NCBI RefSeq assembly: GCF_001927285.1
Contig: NZ_MSIG01000001.1
Coordinates: 124,001-188,000, forward strand
Origin: Mongoliimonas terrestris
GTDB lineage: Bacteria; Pseudomonadota; Alphaproteobacteria; Rhizobiales; Pleomorphomonadaceae
Length of the DNA: 64,000 bases
Reading direction: 5' to 3'
Shown: positions 17,369 to 28,900 of the stretch, in pieces
Numbering within the stretch: position 1 is the stretch's first letter
Layout of the letters: every line of letters begins with the position of its first letter
Notes under the pieces: model-generated
What the model saw: the letters and a program-made list of their open reading frames with translations, nothing else
Database searches by the model: none
Told to the model about the DNA's origin: nothing
Translations under genes and position numbers: made by a program

Positions 17369-19114
17369 TCAGTCGCCGAGGCTCACGCCCTCCCGGCGCG
17401 GGTCGGACCCTCCGGTGAGCCCGTCCGGCGACACCGCGATGACCTGCAGGCCGGAGGTGAGGTCCTTTTCCTCCGTCTTGTAGCCGAGGGCGGCAAGGTC
17501 GTCCGCAAGGGCGGTCGCCGCCGTGCCCTTCTCCAGTTCGTAGGTGCCGAAGCGGTTGACGAGGTGCGGCGCCGCGACCACCGCCTGGACGTCGAGGCCC
17601 CAGTCCAGGTGCCCGACGATCGCCTGGACCACATAGGGGATGATGGCACTGCCCCCTGGCGACCCCACCACCATGCGGGGCTTGCCGTTCTCCAAGACGA
17701 TCGTCGGCGCCATGGACGAACGCGGCCGCTTGCCGGGCTCCACCCGGTTGGCGACCGGGATCCCGTTCTTGTGGCTGCTGAAGGAGAAGTCGGTCAACTG
17801 GTTGTTCAACAGGAACCCGCGCACCATCAGGCGCGCGCCGAAGCCGTTCTCGATGCTCGTGGTGAGGGCGAGCGCGTTGCCGTAGGGGTCGACGATGGAG
17901 ACGTGGCTGGTGGAGGGCCGCTCGGGCGCGTCGCCGTCGGCGAAATGCAGCGCGTGATCCCACGTCGGCGCGCCGGCGGGCGTCTCGGCGAGCGCTTTGT
18001 CGGTCTTCAGGCGCGCGGCGCGGTCCGCCAGATAGGCCCGGTCCGTGAGCCCCCCGAGCGGCAGGGGCACGAAGTCGACGTCCGCCACATAGCGCTCCCG
18101 GTCCGCGAAGGCGAGCCGGGTGGCGTCGCCGATCAGCCGCCACGACACCGGATCGTCCGGACCGAGACCGGCGAGATCGAACCCTTCCAGCATCCCGAGG
18201 ATCTGCCCGACCGCGATGCCGCCGGAGGACGGCGGGCCCATGCCGCAGACCTCCACCTGGCGATAGGGCACGCAGACGGCCGGCCGTTCGACCACCCGAT
18301 AGGCGGCGAGATCGTCGAGAGAGAGCCGCCCCGGGGTCTTGGCGCCCCGCACCGCGGCCACCAGGTCGAGCGCGATCGGCCCCTCGTAGAAGGCCTCCGC
18401 GCCGTCCCGTGCCAGGGCTTCCAGGGTCTGCGCGTAGGCCGGGTTGGCGAGGATGGCCCCGGCCTGCAGCGGCTTGCCGCCGGGCAGGAAGTAGGCGGCC
18501 GTTTCCGGGGAGGACGCGAGCCGTCCGGCATCGTCGGCGACGAGACCGGCAAGGCGCGGCGACACGGCGAAGCCGTCCCGCGCCGTCCGGATCGCCGGCG
18601 CGAGCAGGTCCGGGAAGGGCAGCCGGCCCCAGCGCCGATGCGCGTCCGCCAGAAGCCGCGGCGTTCCCGGCACGCCGACCGACAAGCCTCCGACGACCGC
18701 GTCGAAGAAGGCCAGAGGCTCTCCCGCGTCGGTCTGGAACAGGGTCGGCGTTGCCGCCCGCGGCGCCGTCTCACGGGCGTCCAGCGTGACGACGCGGTTC
18801 CCGGCCGCCTCGAAATAGACCAGGAAGGCGCCGCCGCCGAGGCCGGACGACTGGGGCTCCACAAGGCCGAGCATGGCCTGGACGGCGATCATCGCGTCGA
18901 CCGCCGTGCCGCCCTTGGCGAGGGCGTCGGCGCCCGCGCGGGCCGCCAGAGGATTGGCGGCCGACACCATCCAGGTCCTCGCCTCGGCGGGCGCGACCGG
19001 CGCGCGCACGGCGACCGGGGCTTCGGGCGCCTGCGCGTCCGCCGCCTGCTGGGCGCGAAGGAGCGTCGGCTGGAGGAGGACTGCGACCACGACGGCCAAG
19101 GCTGAGAGCTTCAT
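17369..19114 (-). CDS. ggt: Gamma-glutamyltransferase, periplasmic precursor
   Basis: 581 residues from the ATG at 19114, chosen because it begins a signal peptide (MKLSALAVVVAVLLQPTLLRAQ) and has GGAGG 6-7 nt upstream. Conserved blocks: AANPLAARAGADAL, GLGGGAFLVYF, ARETAPR (substrate-binding Arg), and the autoprocessing site STSHVSIVDPYGNAL with the nucleophile Thr near residue 404, followed by NNQLTDFSF and GSPGGSAII. It cleaves gamma-glutamyl bonds (glutathione and others) in the periplasm after self-cleavage into two subunits. The length is typical. A second, quite different homologue lies at 43341-44819. Confidence 0.93.
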   Translation of the reverse strand: MKLSALAVVVAVLLQPTLLRAQQAADAQAPEAPVAVRAPVAPAEARTWMVSAANPLAARAGADALAKGGTAVDAMIAVQAMLGLVEPQSSGLGGGAFLVYFEAAGNRVVTLDARETAPRAATPTLFQTDAGEPLAFFDAVVGGLSVGVPGTPRLLADAHRRWGRLPFPDLLAPAIRTARDGFAVSPRLAGLVADDAGRLASSPETAAYFLPGGKPLQAGAILANPAYAQTLEALARDGAEAFYEGPIALDLVAAVRGAKTPGRLSLDDLAAYRVVERPAVCVPYRQVEVCGMGPPSSGGIAVGQILGMLEGFDLAGLGPDDPVSWRLIGDATRLAFADRERYVADVDFVPLPLGGLTDRAYLADRAARLKTDKALAETPAGAPTWDHALHFADGDAPERPSTSHVSIVDPYGNALALTTSIENGFGARLMVRGFLLNNQLTDFSFSSHKNGIPVANRVEPGKRPRSSMAPTIVLENGKPRMVVGSPGGSAIIPYVVQAIVGHLDWGLDVQAVVAAPHLVNRFGTYELEKGTAATALADDLAALGYKTEEKDLTSGLQVIAVSPDGLTGGSDPRREGVSLGD

Positions 19115-19468
19115 CCGCCGACCTCCGATCCGGAAACCGCGCCAGAGTAGCCCTGCGCGGGGCGGTGGACCAGGGGGGCGATCCACCGGGGCGGCGCGGA
19201 CGATGCGCACCCGCAGGACGGACGGATGCTGCCCCGACAAAACGTGTCGTGCAGCTGCCGAAACCGCCAATGCTTGCCGCAGGACGTCCAGGACGGCTCA
19301 GACCCGCGGCCCGCAGGTCATCCCCCGATCCCGAGGGCTCCCGTCCGACAGGGGCTTGACGGGCCGCGCGCATGCTGGAAAGCTAGCAGATGTCAGACCA
19401 ATTTTGGGCGTGATCAGAGCGGGCGCTCAAGCCCGCCCGCCGGGTCGGGAGGCAGGGGGAGGGAGATC
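19115..19468. promoter_or_regulatory. Divergent promoter region with candidate FadR-type operator
   Basis: 354 bp between the ggt gene and the FadR-type regulator gene. At about 19388-19404 the sequence AGATGTCAGACCAATTT forms an imperfect palindrome close to the TGGT-N-ACCA core bound by FadR-subfamily GntR proteins, about 65 bp before the regulator start. It suggests autoregulation of the operon that begins at 19469. The GGGGGAGGGAG ahead of 19469 is the ribosome site. Confidence 0.4.
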
Positions 19469-20182
19469 ATGGCCGATGGACATGCCATCATGACGCCTTT
19501 GCCCCGGCCCGACCGGGCGGCGGCGGTAATGAAGGCGGTGGCCGATTTCGTCCACCGGGCGGGCCTGAAGCCCGGCGACAAGCTGCCGACCGAGCGGGAG
19601 CTCTGCGCCGCCCTCGACGTCGGCCGGTCCACCGTCCGCGAGGTCATCCGCCAGCTCCAGGCTCTCGGCATCGTGGAGTCCCGCAAGGGCAGCGGCACCT
19701 ATCTCCTGCGCATGGTGTCGGCCGGCACCATCCACGTGCCCCTCACCTTCGATACGACCCATCTCCGCGACGTCCTTCTCCAGACCCTCGACGTCCGCCG
19801 GGGCGTGGAGGCGGAGGCGAGCGTCATCGCGGCGCGCCGGCGGACGCCGGAGGATCTCCGCGTCATCGAGGAGAAGCTCGACCAGATGGAACGGGTGCAC
19901 CTGGAAAAGGGCACCGCCGGCCGCGAGGACCTCGCCTTCCACCTGGCGATCTACGACGCTACCCACAACCCCTTGTTCCGCCAGCTCCTGGAGCAGATGC
20001 GCGAGGCGTTCGAGCGCTTCTGGGACAAGCCCTTCGACCGGCCGGACTTCGCCCGCCGGTCGTTTCCGTTCCACCGCCAGCTGTTCGAGGCCATCCGCGA
20101 CGGCGACGAGGCGGCGGCGCGGGCCACCACCATCGCCATCCTCGACATCGTGGAAGAGGACATCAAGGACATGTCTCGATGA
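19469..20182 (+). CDS. GntR-family transcriptional regulator (FadR/FCD type)
   Basis: 237 residues from the ATG at 19469, which follows GGGAGG; longer frames upstream lack a ribosome site. An N-terminal winged helix (about 14-80) has GDKLPTERELCAALDVGRST and REVIRQLQALGIVESRKGSGTY. The C-terminal FCD effector domain (about 95-230) has RRGVEAEAS, the metal-ligand-like D and H residues in LAFHLAIYDATHN, and FPFHRQLFEAI. The stop overlaps the start of the PLP-enzyme gene (ATGA), so it leads a catabolic operon and probably controls it in response to the imported compound. Confidence 0.92.
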   Translation: MADGHAIMTPLPRPDRAAAVMKAVADFVHRAGLKPGDKLPTERELCAALDVGRSTVREVIRQLQALGIVESRKGSGTYLLRMVSAGTIHVPLTFDTTHLRDVLLQTLDVRRGVEAEASVIAARRRTPEDLRVIEEKLDQMERVHLEKGTAGREDLAFHLAIYDATHNPLFRQLLEQMREAFERFWDKPFDRPDFARRSFPFHRQLFEAIRDGDEAAARATTIAILDIVEEDIKDMSR

Positions 20183-21345
20183 TCCCGGACGATCCCTTCG
20201 ACCTCGCCCGGCTGACCGTCGCCCACGACGAGGCCCACGCCTTCGACGCGGTGGTGCCGCCGATCGTCCAGACCTCGCTGTTCACCTTCTCCTCCTACGC
20301 GGAGATGGAGGAGACCTACCGCGGCCTGAAGATCCGCCCGACCTACACCCGCGGCCTCAATCCGACCGTGCGCCTCTTCGAGGAGATGATCGCCCGCCTG
20401 GAAGGCGCCGAGGACGCCATCGGCTTTGCCAGCGGCATGGCCGGCATCTCGTCCACCGTGCTGACCTTCCTGAAGCCCGGCGACCGCATGGTCTCAGTGA
20501 AGCACTGCTACCCGGACGCCTACCGGCTGTTCCAGACGCTGCTCGCCGGCCTCGACATCCAAGTGGACTATGTGGACGGCCTCGACGAGGCGGCGGTCGC
20601 GGATGCGCTGCCCGGCGCCAGGCTCCTCTACCTGGAAAGCCCGACCAGCTGGACCATGGAGGCCCACGATGTCGGCGCCCTCGCGGCGCTCGCGACGCGT
20701 CACGGCGCCCTCAGCGTCATCGACAACTCCTGGGCGACGCCGGTCTTCCAGCGACCGCTCTCCCTCGGCGTCGACATCGTGCTCCACTCCGCGTCCAAGT
20801 ACATCGGCGGCCATTCCGACGTGGTGGCCGGCGTGGTCGCCGGGTCGGCGGAGCTGATCCGGCGGATCCGCCAGACGACCTACCCCTATCTCGGCGGCAA
20901 GCTGTCGCCGTTCGACGCCTGGCTGTTGATCCGGGGCCTCCGGACCCTGCCGATCCGCATGAAGGCGCACGAGGCGGACGCGCTCGCCGTCGCCCGGTGG
21001 CTGCGCGAGCACCCTCGGGTGGAGGCGGTCCTGCACCCGGGCCTTGCCAACGGCCTCCCGCCGGGACTGACCGGCACGTCGGGCCTCTTCAGCTTCCGCT
21101 TCCGCGAGGGCGTCGACATCCCGGCCTTCGCGGACGCCCTCGCCCTCTTCAAGCTCGGCGTCAGCTGGGGCGGCCACGAGAGCCTCGTGGTCCCGGCCGA
21201 GGTCGTGCGCAAGCAGGCGGCCGGACCCAATTCGGCGATCGACTTCGGCATCGACGCCCGGGTCGTCCGCCTCCACGTCGGCCTGGAGGGCGCGGGCGCC
21301 CTCATCGCCGATCTCTCCGCGGCGATCGAGGTCGCCTCGGCTTGA
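20179..21345 (+). CDS. PLP-dependent Cys/Met metabolism enzyme (cystathionine beta-lyase-like)
   Basis: 388 residues. Fold-type I Cys/Met enzyme: YTRGLNPTVRLFEEM, the PLP phosphate site GFASGMAGISS, the Asp of VIDNSWATP, and the PLP lysine in LHSASKYIGGHSD. The C-terminal LHVGLEGAGALIADL is typical. Family members catalyse beta- or gamma-elimination or replacement on sulfur amino acids. It overlaps the FadR-type regulator gene and is followed by a sugar-type ABC importer, not by methionine genes, so the substrate is likely a transported amino-acid-like compound and not necessarily cystathionine. Confidence 0.9.
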   Translation: MIPDDPFDLARLTVAHDEAHAFDAVVPPIVQTSLFTFSSYAEMEETYRGLKIRPTYTRGLNPTVRLFEEMIARLEGAEDAIGFASGMAGISSTVLTFLKPGDRMVSVKHCYPDAYRLFQTLLAGLDIQVDYVDGLDEAAVADALPGARLLYLESPTSWTMEAHDVGALAALATRHGALSVIDNSWATPVFQRPLSLGVDIVLHSASKYIGGHSDVVAGVVAGSAELIRRIRQTTYPYLGGKLSPFDAWLLIRGLRTLPIRMKAHEADALAVARWLREHPRVEAVLHPGLANGLPPGLTGTSGLFSFRFREGVDIPAFADALALFKLGVSWGGHESLVVPAEVVRKQAAGPNSAIDFGIDARVVRLHVGLEGAGALIADLSAAIEVASA

Positions 21346-21444
21346 GCGCCCCTCGGTCCGACGGACCCCGTCAGGCCGATGGGAAAAACGCTCCAGAACC
21401 TGACCCACACAAAAAGCATCTCTAAGGGACCAAGGGGACAAGCC

Positions 21445-22710
21445 ATGATCAAGTCGCTGATCGCCGCCTCCATGGCGGCCGTGCTGATGACCGGCACGGC
21501 GCTGGCGGACACCACGCTGAAGCTCGTCGAGGTGATCACCAGCCCGGAGCGCACCGAGACGCTGCGCGGCATCGTCAAGACCTTCGAGGAGGCCAATCCG
21601 GGCACCACGGTGGAGATCATCTCGCTGCCGTGGAACGAGGCGTTCGAGAAGTTCGCCACCATGTATTCCGCCGGCGAGATCCCGGACGTCATGGAGATGC
21701 CGGACACCTGGCTCGCCCTCTACGGCACCAACGGCGCGCTGGAGGACCTGGAGCCCTTCCTGAAGGACTGGGAGCACACCGCGGACCTCTCCGACCGCGC
21801 GCTGGAGTTCGGCCGCCAGGTGGGCGGCAAGACCTACATGCTGCCCTACGGCTTCTATCTCCGGGCCATGTTCTACAACAAGAAACTCCTGGAGGAGGCC
21901 GGCGTCGCCGAGCCGCCGAAGACGCTCGATGACTTTGAGGAGGCGTCCCGCAAGGTCTCCGCGCTCCCCGGCAAGTATGGCTATTGTCTTCGCGGCGGCC
22001 CGGGCGGCCTCAACGGCTGGATGATGTTCGGCGCCTCGATGGCCGGCACCGACCAGATGTTCAAGGAGGACGGCACCTCCACCTTCGCCGATCCGGGCTG
22101 GGTGAAGGGCTTTGCCTACCTGATCGACCTCTACAGGAACGGCTATGCCCCGAAGGACAGCGTCAACTGGGGCTTCAACGACATCGTCGCCGGCTTCTAT
22201 TCGGGCACCTGCGCCTTCCTCGACCAGGACCCGGATGCGCTGATCGCCATCGCCGAACGCATGAGCCCGGACGACTACGGCGTCACCACCATGCCCAAGG
22301 GCCCGGACGGCAAGACCTTCCCGACCATCGGCTTCGCCGGCTGGTCGATGATGGCCAACCCCGCCGACAAGGAGCTCGCCTGGAAGCTGATCGCCACGCT
22401 TCAGGGTCCGGAGGGCAACATCGCCTGGAACAAGCGCACCGGCGCGCTGCCCGCCCTCACCTCCGCGTCCAACGACCCGCACTTCGCGACGCCGCAGTTC
22501 GAAGGCTGGTTCAACGAACTGGCGGACCCGGACGCCAAGCCGCTCTCCATGCCGACCTACCTGGAGGAGTTCGCCTTCTTCAAGGACAGCCTCGTCATCA
22601 AGACGAGCCAGCAGGCCCTCCTCGGCGAGATCACGCCGGAAGACCTCGCCAAGCAGTGGGCGGACTACATGACCGCCGCCCAGCAGAAGTGGCTCGCCAA
22701 CAAGAAGTGA
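21445..22710 (+). CDS. ABC transporter substrate-binding protein, family 1 (MalE-like)
   Basis: 421 residues from the ATG at 21445 (AAGGGGACA upstream). The signal peptide MIKSLIAASMAAVLMTGTALA-D is cleaved before DTTLK. The SBP_bac_1 fold shows TFEEANPGTTVEII, WNEAFEKFATMYSAGEIPDV and GWSMMANPADKELAW. It captures the operon's substrate in the periplasm and hands it to the permeases encoded at 22966 and 23893. Family 1 proteins mostly bind oligosaccharides, glycerol-phosphate or related polyols. The neighbouring PLP enzyme makes an amino or thio-sugar type ligand conceivable. That is inference. Confidence 0.92.
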   Translation: MIKSLIAASMAAVLMTGTALADTTLKLVEVITSPERTETLRGIVKTFEEANPGTTVEIISLPWNEAFEKFATMYSAGEIPDVMEMPDTWLALYGTNGALEDLEPFLKDWEHTADLSDRALEFGRQVGGKTYMLPYGFYLRAMFYNKKLLEEAGVAEPPKTLDDFEEASRKVSALPGKYGYCLRGGPGGLNGWMMFGASMAGTDQMFKEDGTSTFADPGWVKGFAYLIDLYRNGYAPKDSVNWGFNDIVAGFYSGTCAFLDQDPDALIAIAERMSPDDYGVTTMPKGPDGKTFPTIGFAGWSMMANPADKELAWKLIATLQGPEGNIAWNKRTGALPALTSASNDPHFATPQFEGWFNELADPDAKPLSMPTYLEEFAFFKDSLVIKTSQQALLGEITPEDLAKQWADYMTAAQQKWLANKK

Positions 22711-22786
22711 GGTGACTGTCGATCCCTCTTCTCTCCCGCGAAGTGAGTGATCGACAAGCACTGAAGCGAGTGTCCGTGCGGATGAT

Positions 22787-22931
22787 CCTTCCCCTCAGGG
22801 GAAGGTGGCCCGAAGGGCCGGAAGGGGTCGTCTTTGTCTTCGTCATACTCTGTCGCGAAGTCATAAGGTCGACGGAAAAAATACGACCCCTTCCGCCTCG
22901 CTCCGCTCGGCACCTTCCCCTTAGGGGAAGG
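22787..22931. repeat. Mirrored palindromic repeat inside the ABC operon
   Basis: Two near-identical half units face each other. The outer hairpins are CCTTCCCC-TCA-GGGGAAGG (22787-22805) and CCTTCCCC-TTA-GGGGAAGG (22913-22931). The inner arms GGAAGGGGTCGT (22820-22831) and ACGACCCCTTCC (22883-22894) pair across a 51-bp spacer. This is the layout of alphaproteobacterial intergenic palindromes. It fills most of the 255-bp gap between the binding-protein and permease genes and could stabilise the upstream transcript end, giving more binding protein than permease. Confidence 0.75.
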
Positions 22932-22965
22932 CTATTCCAGCGATCCCATAACCCGGACCCCCTCC

Positions 22966-23886
22966 ATGACCGCCCCCGTGGCCGCGCGCCGCCGCCCCTT
23001 CCTCAGCCGCCTCGCGGATGCCAGCGAGCCGTGGCTCTACACCGCGCCCGCGCTGATCCTGATCGTGGCCGTCATGCTGGTGCCCCTGGTGCTCGGCATC
23101 TCCTACGCCTTCCGGGACATCAAGCTCCTCAACCCCTTCGGCGGCGGCTTCGTCGGGCTGAGGCACTTCGAGGCGCTGGCGACCGACGAGGCCTTCCGCA
23201 CCGCGCTCGTCAACACCCTCTGGTGGACCGGCGCGTCCGTCGTGTTCCAGTTCGTGTTCGGCCTCATCCTCGCCCTCCTCCTCAACCAGCCGTTCCGCGG
23301 CCGCGCGGTGGCGCAGGCGCTCTGCTTCCTGCCCTGGGCGGTGCCGAGCTTCCTCACCGGCCTCGACTGGGCGTGGCTGTTCAACCCGGTGATCGGCCCG
23401 CTGCCGCACTGGTTCGTCGCCCTCGGGCTGATGGACACGCCGCAGAGCATCCTTTCCGACCCGGATCTTGCCATGTGGGGGCCGATCATCGCCAACGTCT
23501 GGTGGGGCATCCCCTTCTTCGCCATCACGCTGCTCGCCGCCCTGCAGGCGATCCCGAAGGACCTCTACGAGGCCGCCGCCATCGACGGCGCCGGCCCGAT
23601 CGAGCGCTTCCGCTCGATCACGCTGCCCTTCCTCGCCCCGACCATCGCGATCACCATCCTCCTTCGCACCGTGTGGATCTCCAACTTCGCCGACCTCATC
23701 GTGGTGATGACCAACGGCGGACCGGCGGACCGCACCCAGATCGTGGCGAGCTACATCTTCACCACGGCCTTCCGGCGGCTCGACTTCGGCTACGCCTCGG
23801 CGATCGCCCTCGTCCTCCTCGTCCTCTTGCTCGCCTATTCCATGCTGATCGTGCTGCTGCGGCAGTCGCTGCTGAAGCGAGGCTGA
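22966..23886 (+). CDS. ABC transporter permease (MalF-like)
   Basis: 306 residues with six predicted membrane helices. The first is ALILIVAVMLVPLVLGISYAF, and the EAA loop that contacts the ATPase is EAAAIDGAGPIERFRSITLP (about residues 198-217). It forms the transmembrane channel with the product of the gene at 23893. The ATG at 22966 has only a weak ribosome site, perhaps compensated by the preceding hairpin element. Confidence 0.92.
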   Translation: MTAPVAARRRPFLSRLADASEPWLYTAPALILIVAVMLVPLVLGISYAFRDIKLLNPFGGGFVGLRHFEALATDEAFRTALVNTLWWTGASVVFQFVFGLILALLLNQPFRGRAVAQALCFLPWAVPSFLTGLDWAWLFNPVIGPLPHWFVALGLMDTPQSILSDPDLAMWGPIIANVWWGIPFFAITLLAALQAIPKDLYEAAAIDGAGPIERFRSITLPFLAPTIAITILLRTVWISNFADLIVVMTNGGPADRTQIVASYIFTTAFRRLDFGYASAIALVLLVLLLAYSMLIVLLRQSLLKRG

Positions 23887-23892
23887 ACCGCC

Positions 23893-24723
23893 ATGCGCCG
23901 CAATCCCGTCCTCACCGTCCTGCACCGCCTGGCGATCGGCCTCTACATCGCCTTCGCGCTCTTCCCGCTCTACTGGCTCCTGAAGGTCAGCGTGACGCCC
24001 AACGACCTCCTCTATTCGGAGGGCGTGCGGATGTGGCCATCGCGCACGAGCCTGGAGCACTACGCCTTCGTCATCGCCAACAGCGACTTCCCGCGCTTCT
24101 TCCTCAACAGCGTCATCGTCTCCGGCTCCACCGCCGTCATCGTCACGCTGGTCGCGGCGATCGCCGGCTACGCCCTGTCGCGCTTCGCCTTTCGCGGCAA
24201 GTACTGGATCACGGCCCTGATGCTCCTGACCCAGATGTTCCCGCTGGTGATGCTGATCGCGCCGATGTTCAAGATCCTGTCGCCGCTCGGCCTCACCAAC
24301 AGCCTGACCGGCCTCATCGTCGTCTACACGGCCTTCAACGTGCCGTTTGCGACCTTCCTGATGCAGTCCTTCTTCGACGGCATCCCGCGCGACCTCGAGG
24401 AGGCCGCCATGATCGACGGGGCGACCCGCTTCGTGGCCTTCCGGCAGATCATCCTGCCGCTGACGCTGCCCGGCATCGCGGCGACGCTCGGCTTCGTGTT
24501 CACCGCCGCCTGGAGCGAGCTGCTGTTCGCCCTGATGCTGATCTCCGGCAACGCGGCGGCCACCTTCCCGGTCGGGCTCCTGACGTTCGTGTCCAAGTTC
24601 TCGGTGGACTTCGGGCAGATGATGGCCGCCGGCATCCTGGCGCTCATCCCCGCCGCCCTCTTCTTCCTCTTGATCCAGCGCTATCTCGTGCAGGGCCTGA
24701 CGGCCGGCGCGGTGAAGGGCTGA
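23893..24723 (+). CDS. ABC transporter permease (MalG-like)
   Basis: 276 residues and six membrane helices. EAA loop: [20 protein letters not shown] (about 168-187). It starts 6 bp after the MalF-like gene, whose partner it is. The C-terminal [19 protein letters not shown] is the usual MalG-type ending that docks to the ATPase. Confidence 0.92.
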   Translation: MRRNPVLTVLHRLAIGLYIAFALFPLYWLLKVSVTPNDLLYSEGVRMWPSRTSLEHYAFVIANSDFPRFFLNSVIVSGSTAVIVTLVAAIAGYALSRFAFRGKYWITALMLLTQMFPLVMLIAPMFKILSPLGLTNSLTGLIVVYTAFNVPFATFLMQSFFDGIPRDLEEAAMIDGATRFVAFRQIILPLTLPGIAATLGFVFTAAWSELLFALMLISGNAAATFPVGLLTFVSKFSVDFGQMMAAGILALIPAALFFLLIQRYLVQGLTAGAVKG

Positions 24724-24733
24724 GGAGACCCGC

Positions 24734-25819
<1,086 letters not shown>

Positions 25820-25857
25820 GGGTCCGGCCCCGATCCTCGACCCTCGATCCCGCCGTG

Positions 25858-25990
25858 TCATACCGAGCCCGCATAGTTTCGACCTGTCGAAACTATGCGG
25901 GCGAAGGCAAGCCCGAACGGGCGTCGGCCGGTCAGGCCGTAACCTCGTCAAGGTCCGACGTGTCGGACCTTGACGAGAGAGGTATCAGAC
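25858..25990. repeat. REP-like interspersed repeat, copy B, with two 16-bp hairpins
   Basis: It lies between convergent genes. Hairpin 1 (25867-25902) has perfect 16-bp arms around the loop CCTG. Hairpin 2 (25944-25977) has perfect 16-bp arms around GT. Between them are GCCCGAACGGGCG and CGGCCGGTCAGG, blocks shared with copy A (1271-1360). The terminal block GGTATCAGAC includes the TGA stop of the glucan synthase gene read on the minus strand (25985-25987). The hairpins probably act as a two-way transcription barrier for both genes. Confidence 0.8.
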
Positions 25991-28900
25991 CCCCAGAGGC
26001 AGGCGGAGCGCGTGCCGCCCGCCGTCCAGCGGCAGGCGGATGCCATCGCCGCGGCTGCCGCCGGCCGCGCCTTCGCCGGACCCGCCCGGCATCGGCGCGC
26101 CCAGCTCGAAGACCAGGTCGTAGCGGGTGGACCCGCTGACGACCCGCGCCTCGAAACGGTCCCAGGAGGCCGGGACCTTGGGGGCGACGACGAGGTGGTC
26201 GCCTTCCCGCCGGATCCCGAGAATGCCTTCGACGCCGGCCCGGTACATCCAGCCGGCCGCCCCGGTGTACCAGGTCCACCCGCCGCGACCGACATGCGGC
26301 GCGACGGAATAGACGTCCGCCGCCACCGCGTAGGGCTCCACCTTGTAGCGATGGACCTCGGCCGGCGTCCGGGCGTGGTTGATCGGGTTGAGCAGCTGGA
26401 AGAGCGCCGCCGCGCGGTCGCCGTCGCCGAGGCGAGCGAAGGCGAGGATCGCCCACATGGCGGCATGGCTGTACTGGCCGCCGTTTTCCCGCAGGCCCGG
26501 CGGATAGCCCTTGATGTAGCCGGGATCCCGCTCGGTGCGGTCGAACGGCGGCGTGAACAGGAGGGCGATGCCGTCGTCGCGGCGGACCAGATGGGTCTCC
26601 ACGGCCGCCATCGCGGCGGCGGCGCGGACCGGGTCGGCGGCGCCGGAGAGCACCGCCCAGGATTGGGCGATGCTGTCGATCGTGCATTCCCCGCTCGTCG
26701 CCGAGCCCAGCCAGGCGCCGTCGTCGAAGGTCGCCCGCCGGTACCAGGCGCCGTCCCAGCCGTCGCGTTCGATGGCCGCCGCGACGGCGGCCGCGTGGGC
26801 GCGCCACCGGGCCGCCCGGGCGGGATCGCGTCCCTCGGCGATCGGGCCGAGAAGCGCGATCGTCCGCACCAGGAGCCAGCCGAGCCAGACGCTCTCGCCT
26901 CGGCCCCCCTCGCCGACCCGGTTCATGCCGTCGTTCCAGTCGCCGGTCCCGATCAGCGGCAGGCCATGGGCGCCGGTGAGCGCGATGCACTGGTCGATGC
27001 CGCGGGCGCAGTGCTCGAACAGGGTGGCGGTCTCCTCCGACACCGTCGGCTGGAAGAAGGCGTCGTGCTCGCCCGGCCGGAGGTCGGGGCCCTCCAGGAA
27101 GGGCACCCGCTCGTCGAGCACACCGGCATCGCCGGACGTGGTCACATAGGTCGCGGCGGCGTAGCCGAGCCAGACCCGATCGTCGGAGATGCGGGTGCGA
27201 ACCCCCTGGCCGGAGTGCGGCAGCCACCAATGCTGGACGTCGCCCTCCGGAAACTGCCGTCCGGCGACCCGCAGCAAGTGGCGGCGCGTCTCCTCGGGCC
27301 GAGCAAAGGTCAGCGCCATGGTGTCCTGCAACTGGTCGCGGAAGCCGTAGGCGCCGCTCGCCTGGTAGAAGGCCGACCGCGCCGTGATCCGGCAGGCGAG
27401 GGTCTGGTAGAGCAGCCAGCCGTTCAGCATCACGTCCATCGCCCGGTCGGGCGTCCGGACCTGCACCGCCCCGAGGAGTTCGGCCCAGTGCGTCCGGATC
27501 GCGGCGAGCATGGCGTCCGGATCGGCGTTTCTGAGGTCGAGGACCAGCGCGCTGGCCTCCTCGGCCGAGGCCGCCTGGCCGATGGTCCACGTCAGCGTCG
27601 TGCTCTCGCCGGGGGCGAGACCGATGACCGTCTGCAACGCCGCGCAGGGGTCGAGGCCGGCACCGACCGCGCCCGACAACGGGGCGGTGCCGTCCAGTCC
27701 GGCGGGGCGGTCCGGTCCGCCGCGGCCGAGGAATTCCGTCCGGTCCGCGGTCCAGGCGGTCTGCCGGCCGCCGAGGTCGGCAAAGGCGACCCGGCCGCCG
27801 AAGGCGTTGCTCCACGGGTTGCGCGCCATCATCGCCCCGCTCGGCGCGTCGATCCAGGTGGCGATGAAGGGCGCCGACGCCCCGCGCGCGGTGCCGAGCA
27901 CCCACTCCGCAAGACCCGTCACCGACAGGCGCCGGGCCGTGGACCCGGTGTTGCGGATCGACAGCCGGGAGATCTTCGCCGTCTTGTCCAGCGGCACGAA
28001 CTGGACGAGGTCGAGCGCGATGCCCTCCGCCTCGTGCTCGAAGCGGCTGTAGCCGAAGCCGTGGCGCGCCACATAGACCCCGCCGTCCCGCAGGGCGTGG
28101 GCGGTGGGGCCGAACAGGGCGCCGGTTTCCTCGTCGCGCAGGAGAAGCGCCTCGCCGGAGGGGTCGAGCACCGGATCGTTGGACCACGCCGTCAACTGGT
28201 TCTCGCGGCTGCTGGCGGCCCATGTGGTGCCGCTGCCCTCCGCCGACACGTGGAAGCCGAAATGGGCGTTGGCGATCACGTTGATCCAGGGCGCGGGTGT
28301 GACCTGGCCCGGCCCGAGCACGGTGACATACTCCCGCCCGTCCTCGGCAAAGCCGCCGAGCCCGTTGAAGAACTCCAGCCCCGCGGCCGCCGTGGCGGCG
28401 GCCTCGCGCGGCAGCGGACGTCGAACGACGCCGGGTACGATCGGCGCCGGTGCGGCCGCCGCAGTCGGCGTGCGCAGGCGCATCAGCTGGTCGGCGATCG
28501 AGCCGAGGCGCGCCACCAGCACCAGCCGCGCCGAGGACAGCAGGAGCGCGCGCGCCTCGGCGCTCATCAGGTCGGTGCGCAGGCTGGTCACCGTGCCTTG
28601 CGTCGGCGCCGTTCCCAGTCTCGGCCGCGCCTGACTGCTGCGGACCGCCGTCTCCACCGCCGTCTGCAGGTCCTGGATGTAGGACGAGGTCCGCTCGTTG
28701 AGGATGACCACGTCCACACGCAGCTGCTTGGAGCGCCAGTATTCGTGGGCGCGCAGCACCTGGCGGACGTGCCGCATGTCCTCCACGTCGTCGATGCGCA
28801 GCACGACGATCGGGATGTCGCCCGAAAGCGCGAGCGGCCACAGCCCGCTCTGCGCGCCCAGTCCGCGCGAAAGGGCCTCTGGCGCCGGCCGGAAGCGGCG

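Noticed and set aside
21346..21444. Possible SAM-type riboswitch between the PLP enzyme and binding-protein genes
   Set aside because: The gap is short and I could not match any SAM-II or SAM/alpha core. It contains only a ribosome site with certainty.
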